Below, one piece after another: positions 10,228 through 20,865 of a stretch of DNA of 64,000 nucleotides (its first letter is position 1; each line of letters opens with the position of its first letter). The stretch is taken from NCBI RefSeq assembly GCF_003352385.1, contig NZ_CP031243.1, positions 1 through 64,000 on the forward strand, written 5' to 3'. A program made the translations under genes and the position numbers. Source of the stretch: Haemophilus haemolyticus. GTDB taxonomy: Bacteria > Pseudomonadota > Gammaproteobacteria > Enterobacterales > Pasteurellaceae. A model generated the notes under the pieces. The model did no database searches. It had not been told where the DNA came from and was given only the letters and a program-made list of their open reading frames with translations.

Positions 10228-10509
10228 TTATTTCTTCTGCTCGTCTTGCTCGTGATACACCAATGACACATTAATAACACCATCAATGTCTTTCACGCTT
10301 TCCATCTTTTCAAGCAAGATATGTTGATCATGCGATTGCATCACTACGACCATCTTTCCAAATTTTTCATCAAAAGTTGGAATTTCAGTGTGCTCAATCG
10401 CTAAAAGTGCGGTTCGAATTGCCGCAAATTTTTCCGGATTACCTTGAACAATTAGCCCAACAACATGCCAATCTTTTGCACTTTCCGGAGATAAATTTGT
10501 ATTACTCAT
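10228..10509 (-). CDS. napD: NapD Tat-proofreading chaperone for NapA
   Basis: Small cytoplasmic protein that binds the NapA twin-arginine signal before export. The product is 93 residues with the typical WHVVGLIVQ start strand, a central IPTFDEKFGKMVV, and a final VINVSLVYH strand followed by acidic/Gln-rich residues. Its start overlaps the end of napF by 8 bases. Family length is 80-95 residues, so the gene looks complete. Confidence 0.92.
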   Translation of the reverse strand: MSNTNLSPESAKDWHVVGLIVQGNPEKFAAIRTALLAIEHTEIPTFDEKFGKMVVVMQSHDQHILLEKMESVKDIDGVINVSLVYHEQDEQKK

Positions 10510-11032
10510 TTTGTTTTAGATAACTAATTTTAATCGCATTCACCGGACACCCCTGTAAACAAGCCCCACAGCCGTTACAAACATCCGTATTCACTAAAGG
10601 CTGTGCCACTCCACCCATTTGCAGATGAAAACTAATTGCTCTCATCGAGCAACTGTCTTGGCAAGAACGACACTCAATGCGATGTTGGCTTAAACAAGCC
10701 ATGCCAATTTCGATTTTGTGTAACCACGGCTTTTCATCGCGAGAATGAAAAATAGGTTGTTTACACACATCTACACATTTTCCACAAAAAGTACATTCGC
10801 CATTATCAAAACGAACTTCAGGAAAGCCTCCATCGCCTTTCACCAAAATATTGGTTTCACAAACAGAAAGACAATCGCCACAGCGCGTACATTGCTCCAC
10901 AAAAATAGAATTTTCTACAGCCCAAGGTGGGCGAACTCCATCAAAGCCTTGTTTTTGCTCATTTTCTGAATGTAAAGACGTTAAGAATTTACCTCGTAAA
11001 AACTGTCTGCGGGGTAAGTTTTCAACGGTCAT
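10502..11032 (-). CDS. napF: NapF ferredoxin-type protein
   Basis: Cytoplasmic iron-sulfur protein proposed to help maturation of NapA. The start at 11032 (MTVENLPRRQFLRG) is preferred over an upstream in-frame start at 11062, because NapF proteins begin with this short RRxFLRG segment. The product is about 176 residues with cysteine motifs CTRCGDCLSVC, CTFCGKCVDVC, CRSCQDSC and CNGCGACLQGC. It is the first gene of the nap operon. The upstream region has an FNR-like sequence. Confidence 0.92.
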   Translation of the reverse strand: MTVENLPRRQFLRGKFLTSLHSENEQKQGFDGVRPPWAVENSIFVEQCTRCGDCLSVCETNILVKGDGGFPEVRFDNGECTFCGKCVDVCKQPIFHSRDEKPWLHKIEIGMACLSQHRIECRSCQDSCSMRAISFHLQMGGVAQPLVNTDVCNGCGACLQGCPVNAIKISYLKQNE

Positions 11033-11112
11033 CGAGCGTGCCTTTTGTGAATAAATAAACAAATGCTTTTTTAAGGCGTAGAATTATGCGACGCAACAGT
11101 TACAATATGAAC

Positions 11113-11165
11113 CACCCAAAATGGGTAGATCGTTAAATTATTGAGCTTTATTTGTGATAGATCAA
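11113..11165 (-). promoter_or_regulatory. Likely FNR and NarP-type regulatory region upstream of napF
   Basis: TTGTG-ATAG-ATCAA at 11152-11165 matches one FNR half-site exactly and the other poorly. About 30 bases nearer the gene, ACCCAAAATGGGT forms an inverted repeat that includes TACCCAT on the minus strand, fitting a NarL/NarP heptamer. The narQ sensor gene is in the same window. Confidence 0.5.
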
Positions 11166-11246
11166 AAAATCTAAAGTGCGGTGAATTTCGCTAATATTTT
11201 TAATAAAACAGCACAGCAATTTATGCCATGCTGTTTTTAAATCAAA

Positions 11247-11591
11247 TTACTCTGCTTTTGCTGGATATTCCCACCAAATATCAAATAATTCACTTACTTC
11301 AATTTGTTGCAAACCATTGGTTTCTAACCATTTTTTCACAGTTTCACGATGGCTTTCATCACATTTACCAATTTTTTCTAGGCAAACTAAACCTTCCCAA
11401 TGTAAATACCCGCTACCTTCATAAGCTAAACCATTTGGTTGAATCACTTCGTTAATAAAACGATCAACAATTTCATCTACTGTTTCAATCGCAGTACCTT
11501 CTGCAAATTGGAAATTTACAAGAAAACCAAGTTCTTGGAATTCAGCAAGGTGAAGTTTTTTGCGTTGGCGTTGATTGTAAGATTTAGACAT
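11247..11591 (-). CDS. yggL: YggL family protein (DUF469)
   Basis: Small conserved gamma-proteobacterial protein, reported in E. coli to be associated with the 50S ribosome. The start at 11591 (MSKSYNQRQRKKLHL) is chosen over an upstream in-frame ATG at 11681, since the family begins with this basic stretch. The product is 114 residues. It contains EFQELGFLVNF and a C-terminal LLDIWW-like LFDIWW. It lies 117 bases downstream of trmB on the same strand. The function is inferred from the family only. Confidence 0.82.
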   Translation of the reverse strand: MSKSYNQRQRKKLHLAEFQELGFLVNFQFAEGTAIETVDEIVDRFINEVIQPNGLAYEGSGYLHWEGLVCLEKIGKCDESHRETVKKWLETNGLQQIEVSELFDIWWEYPAKAE

Positions 11592-11708
11592 GGTATTTCT
11601 CCTATTAAGGTTATATTTAAACGCGTATTCTATATTAAATTCGTGAATTTGGCATCGGATTTCCCCAACATCAATCTTCACCCAAAAGTTAATTTGCCCA
11701 AAATAGGC

Positions 11709-12449
11709 TTATTTCTTCACAAAATATAAATCCCAAACACCGTGTCCAAGTCTGTGACCTCTGGCTTCAAATTTAGTTAAAGGTCTAAAATCTGGTCTTG
11801 GAATATAATCGCCATTTTTCGAGGTATTCACTAAATCGGTGTTTGCGCTTAATACTTCTAGCATTTGCTCAGCATAATTTTCCCAGTCTGTTGCCATATG
11901 GATAAAACCATTTTCACCTAATTTTTGTACAACTTGTGTCACAAAGTGCGGTTGAACAATACGGCGTTTATGATGTTTTGCTTTATGCCAAGGATCGGGG
12001 AAAAATAATTGCAAACCGCCAAGCGCATCATCAGCAATACTGTCACGTAAAATTTCCGTGGCATCATGACAAATCACGCGTAAATTCGTTACGCCTTTTT
12101 CCACTGCATAAGCAATACAAGCACCAACGCCAGGAGTATGAACTTCAATGCCCAGGTAATTTTTGTCGGGATTAGCAAAAGCCATATCCACGAGCGACTT
12201 CCCCATTCCAAAGCCAATTTCTAATACAACTGGATTATCGTTACCATAAATCTTCGCAAAATCAAAAGTTTCCGTTTGATAATCTAAACCCAGTGTTCCC
12301 CAGTTATCATTCATCATGTTTTTCTGAAATTCGCTCAAACGACCAGTGCGGAGCACAAAACTACGGACTTTGCGTTTATAGCGGCCATCTTCGGTAAATT
12401 CTGCGGTTTCAACGGTTTTACGTTTTTGATCAGCAAAAGTTTGTGTCAT
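11709..12449 (-). CDS. trmB: tRNA (guanine-N7-)-methyltransferase
   Basis: Makes m7G46 in tRNA using S-adenosylmethionine. The ATG at 12449 ([11 protein letters not shown]) is preferred over one at 12524. The product is 246 residues with the SAM-binding motif [13 protein letters not shown], an [13 protein letters not shown] segment, and the family signature [17 protein letters not shown]. It ends [17 protein letters not shown], as in other TrmB proteins. It is divergent from priA. Confidence 0.96.
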   Translation of the reverse strand: MTQTFADQKRKTVETAEFTEDGRYKRKVRSFVLRTGRLSEFQKNMMNDNWGTLGLDYQTETFDFAKIYGNDNPVVLEIGFGMGKSLVDMAFANPDKNYLGIEVHTPGVGACIAYAVEKGVTNLRVICHDATEILRDSIADDALGGLQLFFPDPWHKAKHHKRRIVQPHFVTQVVQKLGENGFIHMATDWENYAEQMLEVLSANTDLVNTSKNGDYIPRPDFRPLTKFEARGHRLGHGVWDLYFVKK

Positions 12450-12532
12450 AAAAATCTTGTTCGTAAAAAAATTGGCGGCGATTATACCAATTTTTCTCGT
12501 ATAATAGGGCAAATTTTTTCCCAAGGTTGATT

Positions 12533-14725
12533 ATGAAAATTGTCCGAGTGGCACTGGCTGTGCCGCTTCCTCGTTTATTTGATTATCTCTTCCCCGATGA
12601 TGTTTCATTACAAATCGGCACACGTGTTCTTGTGCCTTTTGGTACGCAAAAACGCGTCGCCATTGTGGCTGATTTCCCGACAAAATCAGACGTGCCAGAA
12701 GATAAGCTCAAAACCATTCTTCAACCATTGGATTTAGCACCGCTCTTCACCCCAATTTATTGGGATTGGCTTCATTGGGCAGCAAATTATTATCAAGCGG
12801 GATTAGGCGATGTGTTATTTCAAGCCTTGCCTGTGAAATTACGTAACGGCGAAAGTGCGGTAAAAAATGACCGCACTTTTTGGCGAATTACAGATGCAGG
12901 AAAAAATGCCCTTGAACAAGGCGAATTAAAACGCTCGAAAAAGCAAGCTGAAGCCCTACAATGCTTATCTGAAACTGATCTTGAAAAAGGCAATAATGAT
13001 TTTTCTTCTGCGATTTGGTCAGCTTTAAAAGCCAAAGGGTTTATTGAGGAAATTACTCTCCAAACAAAACCCCTAAGCTGGCAACAAAGCTTAGGCGATA
13101 ACCCAATTATCAATACTGAAAATCGTTTAACCTTAAATAAGCAGCAAGCCTTAGCTTTCAGTCAATTGCGTTTTCATTCTGGTTTCAATGTATGGCTGCT
13201 CGATGGGGTGACGGGTTCAGGCAAAACAGAAATTTATCTGCAATATATTGAAGAAATTTTAAAATCGGGTAAGCAAGTATTAGTGCTTGTACCCGAAATC
13301 GGGCTAACACCTCAAACGGTGCACCGTTTTAAAGCACGTTTTAATGTAGAAATTGATGTGCTGCATTCTAATTTAACCGATATACAACGGCTTTATGTAT
13401 GGGATCGTGCTCGTTCTGGACAAAGTGCCATTGTGATTGGCACGAGATCGGCATTGTTCACACAATTTTCTAATCTTGGTGCAATTATTTTAGACGAAGA
13501 ACACGACGCGTCTTACAAACAGCAAGACAGTTGGCGTTATCACGCGCGAGACTTGGCGATTGTACTTGCTCAAAAACTAAATATTGCCGTATTAATGGGC
13601 TCCGCCACGCCAAGTTTAGAAAGTATTAATAATGTACAAAACGGCAAATACCAACATTTAGTTTTATCAAAAAGAGCGGGAAATTCTACCGCACTTCGTC
13701 ATTTCGTTATTGATTTGAAAAATCAACACATACAAAATGGGCTTTCAAAACCCTTATTGGAACGGATGAAAGCTCACCTCGAAAAAGGCAATCAAGTGTT
13801 GCTTTTCTTAAATCGTCGTGGCTTTGCGCCCATATTGCTTTGTCACGAATGTGGTTGGATTGCACAATGCCCTCATTGTGAAAAACCTTATACCTATCAT
13901 CAGCATCAAAATGTATTGCGTTGTCATCATTGCGGTGCACAGAAAACTATTCCTCGTCAATGTGGCGATTGTGGTTCTACCCATTTAGTTACCACAGGTC
14001 TCGGCACAGAACAATTAGAAGAAACCTTGAAAATGCTATTTCCTAATTATTCTGTGGCTCGAATCGACCGCGATAGCACTGCGCGTAAAGGAAAATTGGA
14101 AGGTTATTTAGAAGATATTCAACAAGGCAAAAGTCAAATTTTGATTGGCACACAAATGCTGGCGAAAGGACATCATTTTCCGAATGTTACCCTCGTTGCC
14201 TTAGTGAATGTAGATAGCGCATTATTTTCACTGGATTTTCGTGCAGAAGAACGTTTAGCTCAACTTTATATTCAAGTTGCTGGACGAGCTGGACGTGCCG
14301 ATAAACAAGGCGAAGTCGTGCTACAAACACATTATCCTGATCACCCTTTGCTTACCACGTTATTAGCGAATGGCTACCAAGCTTTTGCAAAAGAAACCTT
14401 ACAATTACGCCATTCAATGGGATTGCCACCTTTCACTTTTCAGGCATTATTTAAAGCACAGGCTCGCCATTCTGAGCTTGCAGAAAATTGCTTAAGCCAG
14501 GTTGCAGATTTTTTTCAATCGAAGCAAATCACGGGATTACAAATGCTTGGCCCAATGCCTGCACCGTTCAGCAAAAAAGCAGGGCAATATCGCTGGCAGT
14601 TATTATTGCAGCATCCTTCAAGAATGACGTTGCAAAAAGCATTAAGAGAATATCAACAAGCCGAAATTGAAAAAAACAGCCAAGTGCGGTTAATTTTGGA
14701 CGTCGATCCGCAAGACTTATCATAA
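12533..14725 (+). CDS. priA: Primosomal replication restart helicase PriA
   Basis: 3'-5' DNA helicase that reloads the replisome at stalled forks. The ATG at 12533 follows AAGG and is favoured over the TTG at 12527. The 730-residue protein has an N-terminal 3'BD (about 1-105) and a winged-helix segment. The Walker A is DGVTGSGKTEIY and the Walker B is LDEEHDAS. A helicase C-terminal domain follows. The zinc-binding insertion is CHECGWIAQCPHC and CHHCGAQKTIPRQCGDCG. Two oppositely oriented uptake signals (12853-12861 and 12870-12878) lie inside the coding sequence. Confidence 0.97.
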   Translation: MKIVRVALAVPLPRLFDYLFPDDVSLQIGTRVLVPFGTQKRVAIVADFPTKSDVPEDKLKTILQPLDLAPLFTPIYWDWLHWAANYYQAGLGDVLFQALPVKLRNGESAVKNDRTFWRITDAGKNALEQGELKRSKKQAEALQCLSETDLEKGNNDFSSAIWSALKAKGFIEEITLQTKPLSWQQSLGDNPIINTENRLTLNKQQALAFSQLRFHSGFNVWLLDGVTGSGKTEIYLQYIEEILKSGKQVLVLVPEIGLTPQTVHRFKARFNVEIDVLHSNLTDIQRLYVWDRARSGQSAIVIGTRSALFTQFSNLGAIILDEEHDASYKQQDSWRYHARDLAIVLAQKLNIAVLMGSATPSLESINNVQNGKYQHLVLSKRAGNSTALRHFVIDLKNQHIQNGLSKPLLERMKAHLEKGNQVLLFLNRRGFAPILLCHECGWIAQCPHCEKPYTYHQHQNVLRCHHCGAQKTIPRQCGDCGSTHLVTTGLGTEQLEETLKMLFPNYSVARIDRDSTARKGKLEGYLEDIQQGKSQILIGTQMLAKGHHFPNVTLVALVNVDSALFSLDFRAEERLAQLYIQVAGRAGRADKQGEVVLQTHYPDHPLLTTLLANGYQAFAKETLQLRHSMGLPPFTFQALFKAQARHSELAENCLSQVADFFQSKQITGLQMLGPMPAPFSKKAGQYRWQLLLQHPSRMTLQKALREYQQAEIEKNSQVRLILDVDPQDLS

Positions 14726-14726
14726 A

Positions 14727-14755
14727 AAATGCGGTGAAAATTCACCGCACTTTCT
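14727..14755. terminator. Inverted uptake-signal terminator between priA and the PerM-family gene
   Basis: GCGGTGAA and TTCACCGC form a stem flanked by A-rich and T-rich bases. The two genes converge here, so it can serve both. Confidence 0.7.
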
Positions 14756-14764
14756 CTATAAAAT

Positions 14765-15810
14765 CTATTTGAAATCCTCGACATCCCCCAATAGACAAGC
14801 ATATTTTGCCGTATTGGGACTGGACTCCAAGGCAATTTTTAATGCCATCGTCAGAGGAACAGACAGTAGCATTCCCACTGTTCCAAGTAACCATCCCCAA
14901 AACAATAATGAAAGGAACACCACTAACGTTGAAAGCCCTAATCGTTGGCCCATCATTTTAGGCTCAATAATGTTACCGACAACCATATTGATCGCAATAA
15001 CACCGATTGCCACACCAAAGCCAATTCCAAAACCGTTCAGTAATAAGGCTTGAACAATAATCGGAATAGCCGCGATGATTGAACCAATATTCGGAATATA
15101 ATTCAGCAAGAAACTCAAGGTTGCCCACAAAATGGCATATTGAACCCCACAAGCCTCTAACAAAATAAAAATACCAACGCCAGTAAGCAAACTCGTGATA
15201 CTTTTAATGCCAAGATAACCAATTACGCCTTGTAAAACGCGGTCAATATGGCGTTCTTCTTTGGCGGCATCATGAGGGGTGGAACTAATCACCATAGCAA
15301 ATTTATGTTTCATCGTTGGTGCTTCAGCAAGCATAAAAATCACGACCAACACCAAAACAAACACATTACTCACCACACCAGAGAAATTCAACAATACTCG
15401 GCTCACAAAATTCATAATGATGCTTGGGTCAAAATTTTCTTGGATGGTTTCACGCGAAAGCGTGAAAGGCAGATTGAAACCTTGCAACAATCCAGTTAAA
15501 TCACTCACGCGTTGTGAAAGCAAAACTTTATATTGTGGAATTGATTGGGTAAATTCTCTTGCCGTGCTGTTAATCAGCCCGACTAAGAAGAAAAACACCA
15601 AAGAAATCAAGACGAAAAGCAAAGTAATGGCTAACCAATGAGGAATTCGGCGTTGCGTCATCGCCTTAATCATCGGTGAACAAATTATCGCGATAAATAG
15701 CGATAGCAAGAATGGCACCACAATTTCTGCCGCCAATGCTACGCCAGCTAAGATAATAATCACCGAAGCAATGCTAAGCAAAGTGCGGTGTAAATTTAAA
15801 TTATTTTTCA

Positions 15811-15811
<1 letters not shown>
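14765..15811 (-). CDS. PerM/AI-2E exporter family membrane protein
   Basis: Polytopic membrane protein of the AI-2E transporter (TqsA/PerM/YdiK-like) family; the substrate cannot be told from sequence. The 348-residue product has paired N-terminal helices (about 12-50) and a helix near 65-85. A soluble segment with QSIPQYK follows. The conserved C-terminal block includes LLNYIPNIGSIIAAIP and NMVVGNIIEPKMMGQRLGL. Its ATG adjoins the stop of glnB, suggesting co-transcription with glnB and mog. Confidence 0.82.
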
Positions 15812-16744
<933 letters not shown>

Positions 16745-16789
16745 ATTTTTCCTTATTTTTATAAATAATCTTGACGTGATTGGATAAAT

Positions 16790-16822
16790 CAAAAATGCGG
16801 TAAAAATTTACCGCACTTTTGA
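16790..16822. terminator. Inverted uptake-signal terminator after dgkA
   Basis: AAATGCGGTAAA and TTTACCGCACTTTT form a perfect stem downstream of dgkA on the minus strand. Confidence 0.75.
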
Positions 16823-16826
16823 AGGA

Positions 16827-17183
16827 CTAGAAGAATAAGATTCCGCCCCAAACGATACCGACAATACAAAGGGCAATAAATACCGATGCAGAACCTTGAT
16901 CTTTCGCACGCCCTGAAAGTTCGTGGCGTTCTGTACCAATGCGATCAACTACAGCTTCCACCGCACTGTTTAAAAGTTCTAACGCCATCACAAGCAAAAC
17001 AGAAGAAATCATCAAGATAATTTCAATTTTTGTTTCGCCCAAAAAGAACGCAAGAGGAATTAAAATGCAGGCTAAAAAACATTCGTGGCGAAAAGCCGTT
17101 TCATTTTTAAACGCACTTTTTAAGCCTTGTAATGAATATTTAGTGGAATTGATTAAATGGGTTAGCCCCGTTGTTTTATACAT
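16827..17183 (-). CDS. dgkA: Diacylglycerol kinase
   Basis: Small trimeric inner-membrane enzyme that phosphorylates diacylglycerol to phosphatidate for recycling. The 118-residue protein has three membrane helices. The signature ELLNSAVEAVVDRIG contains the catalytic Glu and metal-binding acids, and FRHECFL lies near the N-terminus. Length matches E. coli DgkA. It is 14 bases downstream of relA on the same strand. Confidence 0.95.
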   Translation of the reverse strand: MYKTTGLTHLINSTKYSLQGLKSAFKNETAFRHECFLACILIPLAFFLGETKIEIILMISSVLLVMALELLNSAVEAVVDRIGTERHELSGRAKDQGSASVFIALCIVGIVWGGILFF

Positions 17184-17197
17184 AAATTTTCCTATTT

Positions 17198-19429
17198 TTA
17201 TAAACGCTTCGCCTCGATAACATCATCTAATTTTGCTAATCGAGCCAATATTTTACTTAAACTTTCAACATTATGGAGTTCAATTTCCATATCAATGGTA
17301 GCAAGCTGTTTTTTGGTATCAGCACGGCTTGACACCCCTAACACGCTAATTTTTTCATTTGCCAGAACCGTCGTAATATCACGTAATAAGCCATTGCGAT
17401 CCCCTGCCACAATACGGATATTAATATGGAAACCACTTGCGTAATTTTCGCCCCAAATAGATTCCACAACTCGCTCTGGATGAGCTGTTTGTAAATCCAA
17501 GAACTGTTCACAATCCGCTCTGTGAATAGAAATACCACGCCCCATTGTGATATAACCAACAATCGCATCGCCCGGTATCGGCTGGCAGCAACGTGCAATA
17601 TGGTGCATAAGATTGCCTACACCCTCCACAATTACATAGCCATTGTTCTTTTCAGATTTCTGCTGGGAATTTACCGCACTTTTGTTAGCAACATGACGTA
17701 AAATTTCTTGATCAGCCTCTTCAGCGGTCACTTTAATCAATTTACTTTGTAAGAAATTGATTAAGTTATTTAAACGAATATCGCCACTGCCAATGCCCGC
17801 ATAAAGATCGTCCAAATTTTTCAAGTTATAGCGTGGTAACGCATAAGGCTCTATTTGCTTAATGCTTAAATTTAAACGCGCTAATTCATTATCGAGTAAT
17901 TCTTTACCTGCTGGAATATTTTTATCGCGATCTTGTTTTTTAAACCACGCTTGGATTTTGGCGCGAGATTTTGCGGTGTGAGTAAATCCTAAATTTGGAT
18001 TTAGCCAGTCACGGCTCGGATTCGGATTTTTCTGGGTAATAATATCGATTTGATCACCCATTTGTAGCTGATAGGTAAATGGCACAATACGTCCTGCCAC
18101 TTTTGCCCCGATGCAACGATGACCAATTTCACTATGGATTGCATAAGCAAAATCTAATGGTGTAGATCCCGTTGGCAAATCCACCACTTCGCCTTTTGGC
18201 GTAAACACATATACACGGTCATCAAACACTTGACTGCGCAACTCTGCCATCACTTCGCCTGAATCCGTAATATCATCTTGCCAAGCTAGTAATTTGCGCA
18301 ACCATGCAATTTTTTCTTCGTAGGCAGACATACTGCCTGTATTGCCTTCTTTATATTTCCAGTGGGCCGCCACACCTAACTCTGCATCATCATGCATTTG
18401 TTGGGTTCGAATTTGCACTTCAATTGGCTTTCCACCTTTACCTAAAACAACAGTATGAATAGATTGATAACCGTTCGGTTTCGGATTCGCGACATAATCG
18501 TCAAATTCTTTGGGTAAATGTTTAAATTGAGTATGAACAATCCCAAGTGCGGTATAACAATCTTGCAATTTTTGCACGATAATTCTGACCGCTCTTACAT
18601 CATATAAACCGCTAAACTCAAGATGCTTTTTCTGCATTTTGCGCCAAATGCTATAAATATGTTTCGGACGACCATAGACTTCCACCTGCTCAATATTTTC
18701 GCGTAAATAACCGCTCAACTCACTGACGAAATCAGCAATGTAATGTTCACGATCAAGACGACGTTCCTGCAATAATTTAGCAATAGCGCGATATTGTTCA
18801 GGATGGAGATAACGGAAGCAGTAATCTTCTAACTCCCATTTCAACTGACCAATCCCAAGACGATTGGCAAGAGGGGCATAAATATAAGAACATTCTTTGG
18901 CGGCAAGGACTTTGTCCTCCTCTGCGCAACGATGCTCTGCATCACGCAAGAAAGTAATGCGTTCGGCAAGTTTAATGATTACGCAGCGGAAATCGTCCAC
19001 CATCGCCAACAACATACGGCGAACATTATCCACTTGCAGTGCGTTAGCGGAATGACTGGCATTGAGTTGACGGATGTTATCCATCTCCAACACGCCTTTA
19101 AGCAATTTAGTGATTTTCGCACCAAATTTTTCTTTTAGGCTTTCCCAGTCTGTTAATTTATTTGCAACAACAGGAAACAACATTGCAGTAAGCAATGTTT
19201 CCGCATCCATATTAAGTTCATGCAAAATTTCTACCATTTCCACGCCGGACTGGAGCATTAAGGTAGCATTCTTCATTTCATCGGGATGGGTGCTCATTAA
19301 GTCACGTGCGTAATACCACGCATCGATCAAACTTTTTTCTGTTTGTCCTGCCAGTTTTAAGCCAGCGCACCATTGTTCAATCACAAAATCCTGCGGATTT
19401 AACAAATGAGAACCACGAACAGCAACCAT
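17198..19429 (-). CDS. relA: GTP pyrophosphokinase RelA
   Basis: Ribosome-associated (p)ppGpp synthetase that answers amino-acid starvation. The 743-residue protein is full length compared with E. coli RelA. It has a degenerate N-terminal hydrolase domain and a synthetase domain (GLYDVRAVRIIV, KPNGYQSIHT). The TGS domain includes VFTPKGEVVDLP and the zinc-finger region includes RCCQPIPGD. A C-terminal ACT domain is present. It starts a minus-strand set with dgkA. Confidence 0.97.
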   Translation of the reverse strand: MVAVRGSHLLNPQDFVIEQWCAGLKLAGQTEKSLIDAWYYARDLMSTHPDEMKNATLMLQSGVEMVEILHELNMDAETLLTAMLFPVVANKLTDWESLKEKFGAKITKLLKGVLEMDNIRQLNASHSANALQVDNVRRMLLAMVDDFRCVIIKLAERITFLRDAEHRCAEEDKVLAAKECSYIYAPLANRLGIGQLKWELEDYCFRYLHPEQYRAIAKLLQERRLDREHYIADFVSELSGYLRENIEQVEVYGRPKHIYSIWRKMQKKHLEFSGLYDVRAVRIIVQKLQDCYTALGIVHTQFKHLPKEFDDYVANPKPNGYQSIHTVVLGKGGKPIEVQIRTQQMHDDAELGVAAHWKYKEGNTGSMSAYEEKIAWLRKLLAWQDDITDSGEVMAELRSQVFDDRVYVFTPKGEVVDLPTGSTPLDFAYAIHSEIGHRCIGAKVAGRIVPFTYQLQMGDQIDIITQKNPNPSRDWLNPNLGFTHTAKSRAKIQAWFKKQDRDKNIPAGKELLDNELARLNLSIKQIEPYALPRYNLKNLDDLYAGIGSGDIRLNNLINFLQSKLIKVTAEEADQEILRHVANKSAVNSQQKSEKNNGYVIVEGVGNLMHHIARCCQPIPGDAIVGYITMGRGISIHRADCEQFLDLQTAHPERVVESIWGENYASGFHINIRIVAGDRNGLLRDITTVLANEKISVLGVSSRADTKKQLATIDMEIELHNVESLSKILARLAKLDDVIEAKRL

Positions 19430-19573
19430 AACACCCCCTTGTTGGTGAAGTGAAAAGCGACATCCTATCGCTCCGTTTTGAGTAGCTATTCTATCAGAAT
19501 ATCCTCGTTATTTTGTATTAAATTGCTGAATTAATAGAAGAGTAAACCTATCCCATTAAAAATTACAGTTTTT

Positions 19574-19891
19574 CTATGTTGATAATCTAAACAAATGGGT
19601 GGGCGGAGATGATAACAATGCGATTGATTCTATACCTTGTGCCAATAGTCCGCACCATATACGAGCCTTATCCCTAGCGAAAGCAAGTGGAATTGATGGA
19701 TAGTTTCCAAAAGATTTTTTAATGCGTTTTTTGGTTGTTGGGTGAGTGTAAATGAATCGCCATATTTTGGCCCCAGTTGGTTTAACCAATAAATACAGAT
19801 TATCCCTATCAGAAAATAGTTGCTCTTTATCGGTTGGTTTAATTCCATGAATATAAGAATCAGTGAATTTTTTTGAAAAGTCTCTAGCCAT
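19574..19891 (-). pseudogene. Truncated P4-type integrase fragment outside the island
   Basis: About the first 94 codons match the arm-binding domain of P4-type tyrosine recombinases (SDRDNLYLLVKPTGAKIWRF, then FGNYPSIPLAFARDKA). The reading then runs into about ten unrelated residues and a stop. The catalytic domain, with its R-H-R-Y residues, is absent. It lies between relA and the left att-like sequence, so it is probably the scar of an earlier integration at the same tRNA target. It resembles but is clearly different from the intact integrase at 27340. Confidence 0.8.
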
Positions 19892-20096
19892 TGTTCAAAC
19901 CCTAATAAATAAAAATTTACCGTTCTTCTGTTCCCTCGTTTTTGTTCCTTCATAAAGAGGGAACATTTAAGGGAACAATAAAAACGAACAATGACAAACA
20001 ATGACAAACAATAAAAGACGAAAACAACAATGAAGTTAATGATAAGATGCTGTTTTTATGATGTTTTTTGACAGAAAAGACGTTATTTGACAGGCC
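19892..20096. other. Non-coding stretch with short tandem repeats
   Basis: An AT-rich segment between the integrase remnant and the att-like sequence. It contains two to three tandem copies of an AACAATGACA unit near 19986-20010. No convincing gene or structure is seen. Confidence 0.5.
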
Positions 20097-20121
20097 AAAT
20101 GGTCCCCTTGCCGGACCTGAA
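20097..20121. repeat. Left attachment-site-like copy of the tRNA-Ile 3' end
   Basis: AAATGGTCCCC then TTGCCGGACCTGAAC resembles 28871-28897, which covers the 3' end of the tRNA-Ile gene, with a two-base difference in the C run and one substitution later. It is the expected direct-repeat scar of integration into the tRNA and sets the left end of the island at about 20.1 kb. Confidence 0.75.
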
Positions 20122-20403
20122 CTAATAATATAACCAATTGATTTTATTAAATGACTTATTTTTTATTTTACTTTTATATAACTAAACGTATAACTAAAAA
20201 ACAAAATCATCAAGCCATCAAGGAGAAAACAAGATTAAATATACCAGTATTGTATAGACACATTAATCAATAAAAAGGATTATTTCTATACTATAAAGAA
20301 CATTCTTTTGCAGCAGATAGAAAAAAATACTTGAAACGTAACTTTCAGATTAGCTTTTTATAGTTAAGTTTTGTACTAATTGATACTTTGTCATTTAGTT
20401 ATA
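20122..20403. repeat. Left-end non-coding region with TATAACTAA repeats
   Basis: Direct TATAACTAA copies lie at 20177-20185 and 20189-20197, and an inverted copy at 20395-20403. The same motif is found near the right end of the island (28550-28558 inverted, 28689-28697 inverted, 28722-28730 and 28734-28742 direct). They may be integrase arm-type sites. Confidence 0.6.
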
Positions 20404-20862
20404 TTATTTTTTTTCCGATTTATAAAATTTATGCTCTTTATCCAAATAAACAATATAAAAAACTTCACCACGTAAAAAACCAACTATCCTAGGTTTCTGT
20501 CCTCCAACATTTCTTAAAACTCCCCATTTATCGCTATCTTCCATACAACCTTTCAATGACGGAGGTATGCTAAATTCATTAACAGATTTTGGGGGAAAAT
20601 CATGATAGAGTTTTATTTTCTCATCACTAGACTGTAACTGTGTTATATCGTTAGATGTCACATGTTGTAATGTTTTTAACATATCCAATAATCTACCTTC
20701 ATCATCCCAATTTTCTAAACTCTGCGCAGGATAATCATCAATATTTTGGAAATATAAAAAACTAACACTAATATATTTAGGAGACTTATTAATTAATGAT
20801 TTAGGTATTCTATTTTCTATCCCTCGACCAGAGGATTTTAACTGACCCTTTCTCTTGGACAT
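20404..20862 (-). CDS. Unknown 152-residue protein paired with an AAA ATPase; candidate effector
   Basis: I do not recognise this family. The protein begins with a basic stretch (SKRKGQLKSSGRG). The middle is mixed alpha/beta (about 30-100). The C-terminal block holds VLRNVGGQKPRIVGFL then GEVFYIVYLDKEHKFY, a strand-turn-strand ending in D-x-x-H. That ending recalls the closing part of small single-domain toxins, but this is only a resemblance. It starts 3 bases after the AAA ATPase gene ends, so the two are almost certainly co-translated. It is AT-rich and lacks uptake signals. It is not an obvious RloB/TOPRIM partner. Confidence 0.6.
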   Translation of the reverse strand: MSKRKGQLKSSGRGIENRIPKSLINKSPKYISVSFLYFQNIDDYPAQSLENWDDEGRLLDMLKTLQHVTSNDITQLQSSDEKIKLYHDFPPKSVNEFSIPPSLKGCMEDSDKWGVLRNVGGQKPRIVGFLRGEVFYIVYLDKEHKFYKSEKK

Positions 20863-20865
20863 AAA

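Noticed and set aside
20404-20862. Small partner of the AAA ATPase called RloB
   Set aside because: RloB-type proteins have a TOPRIM-like start and are longer; this sequence has neither.
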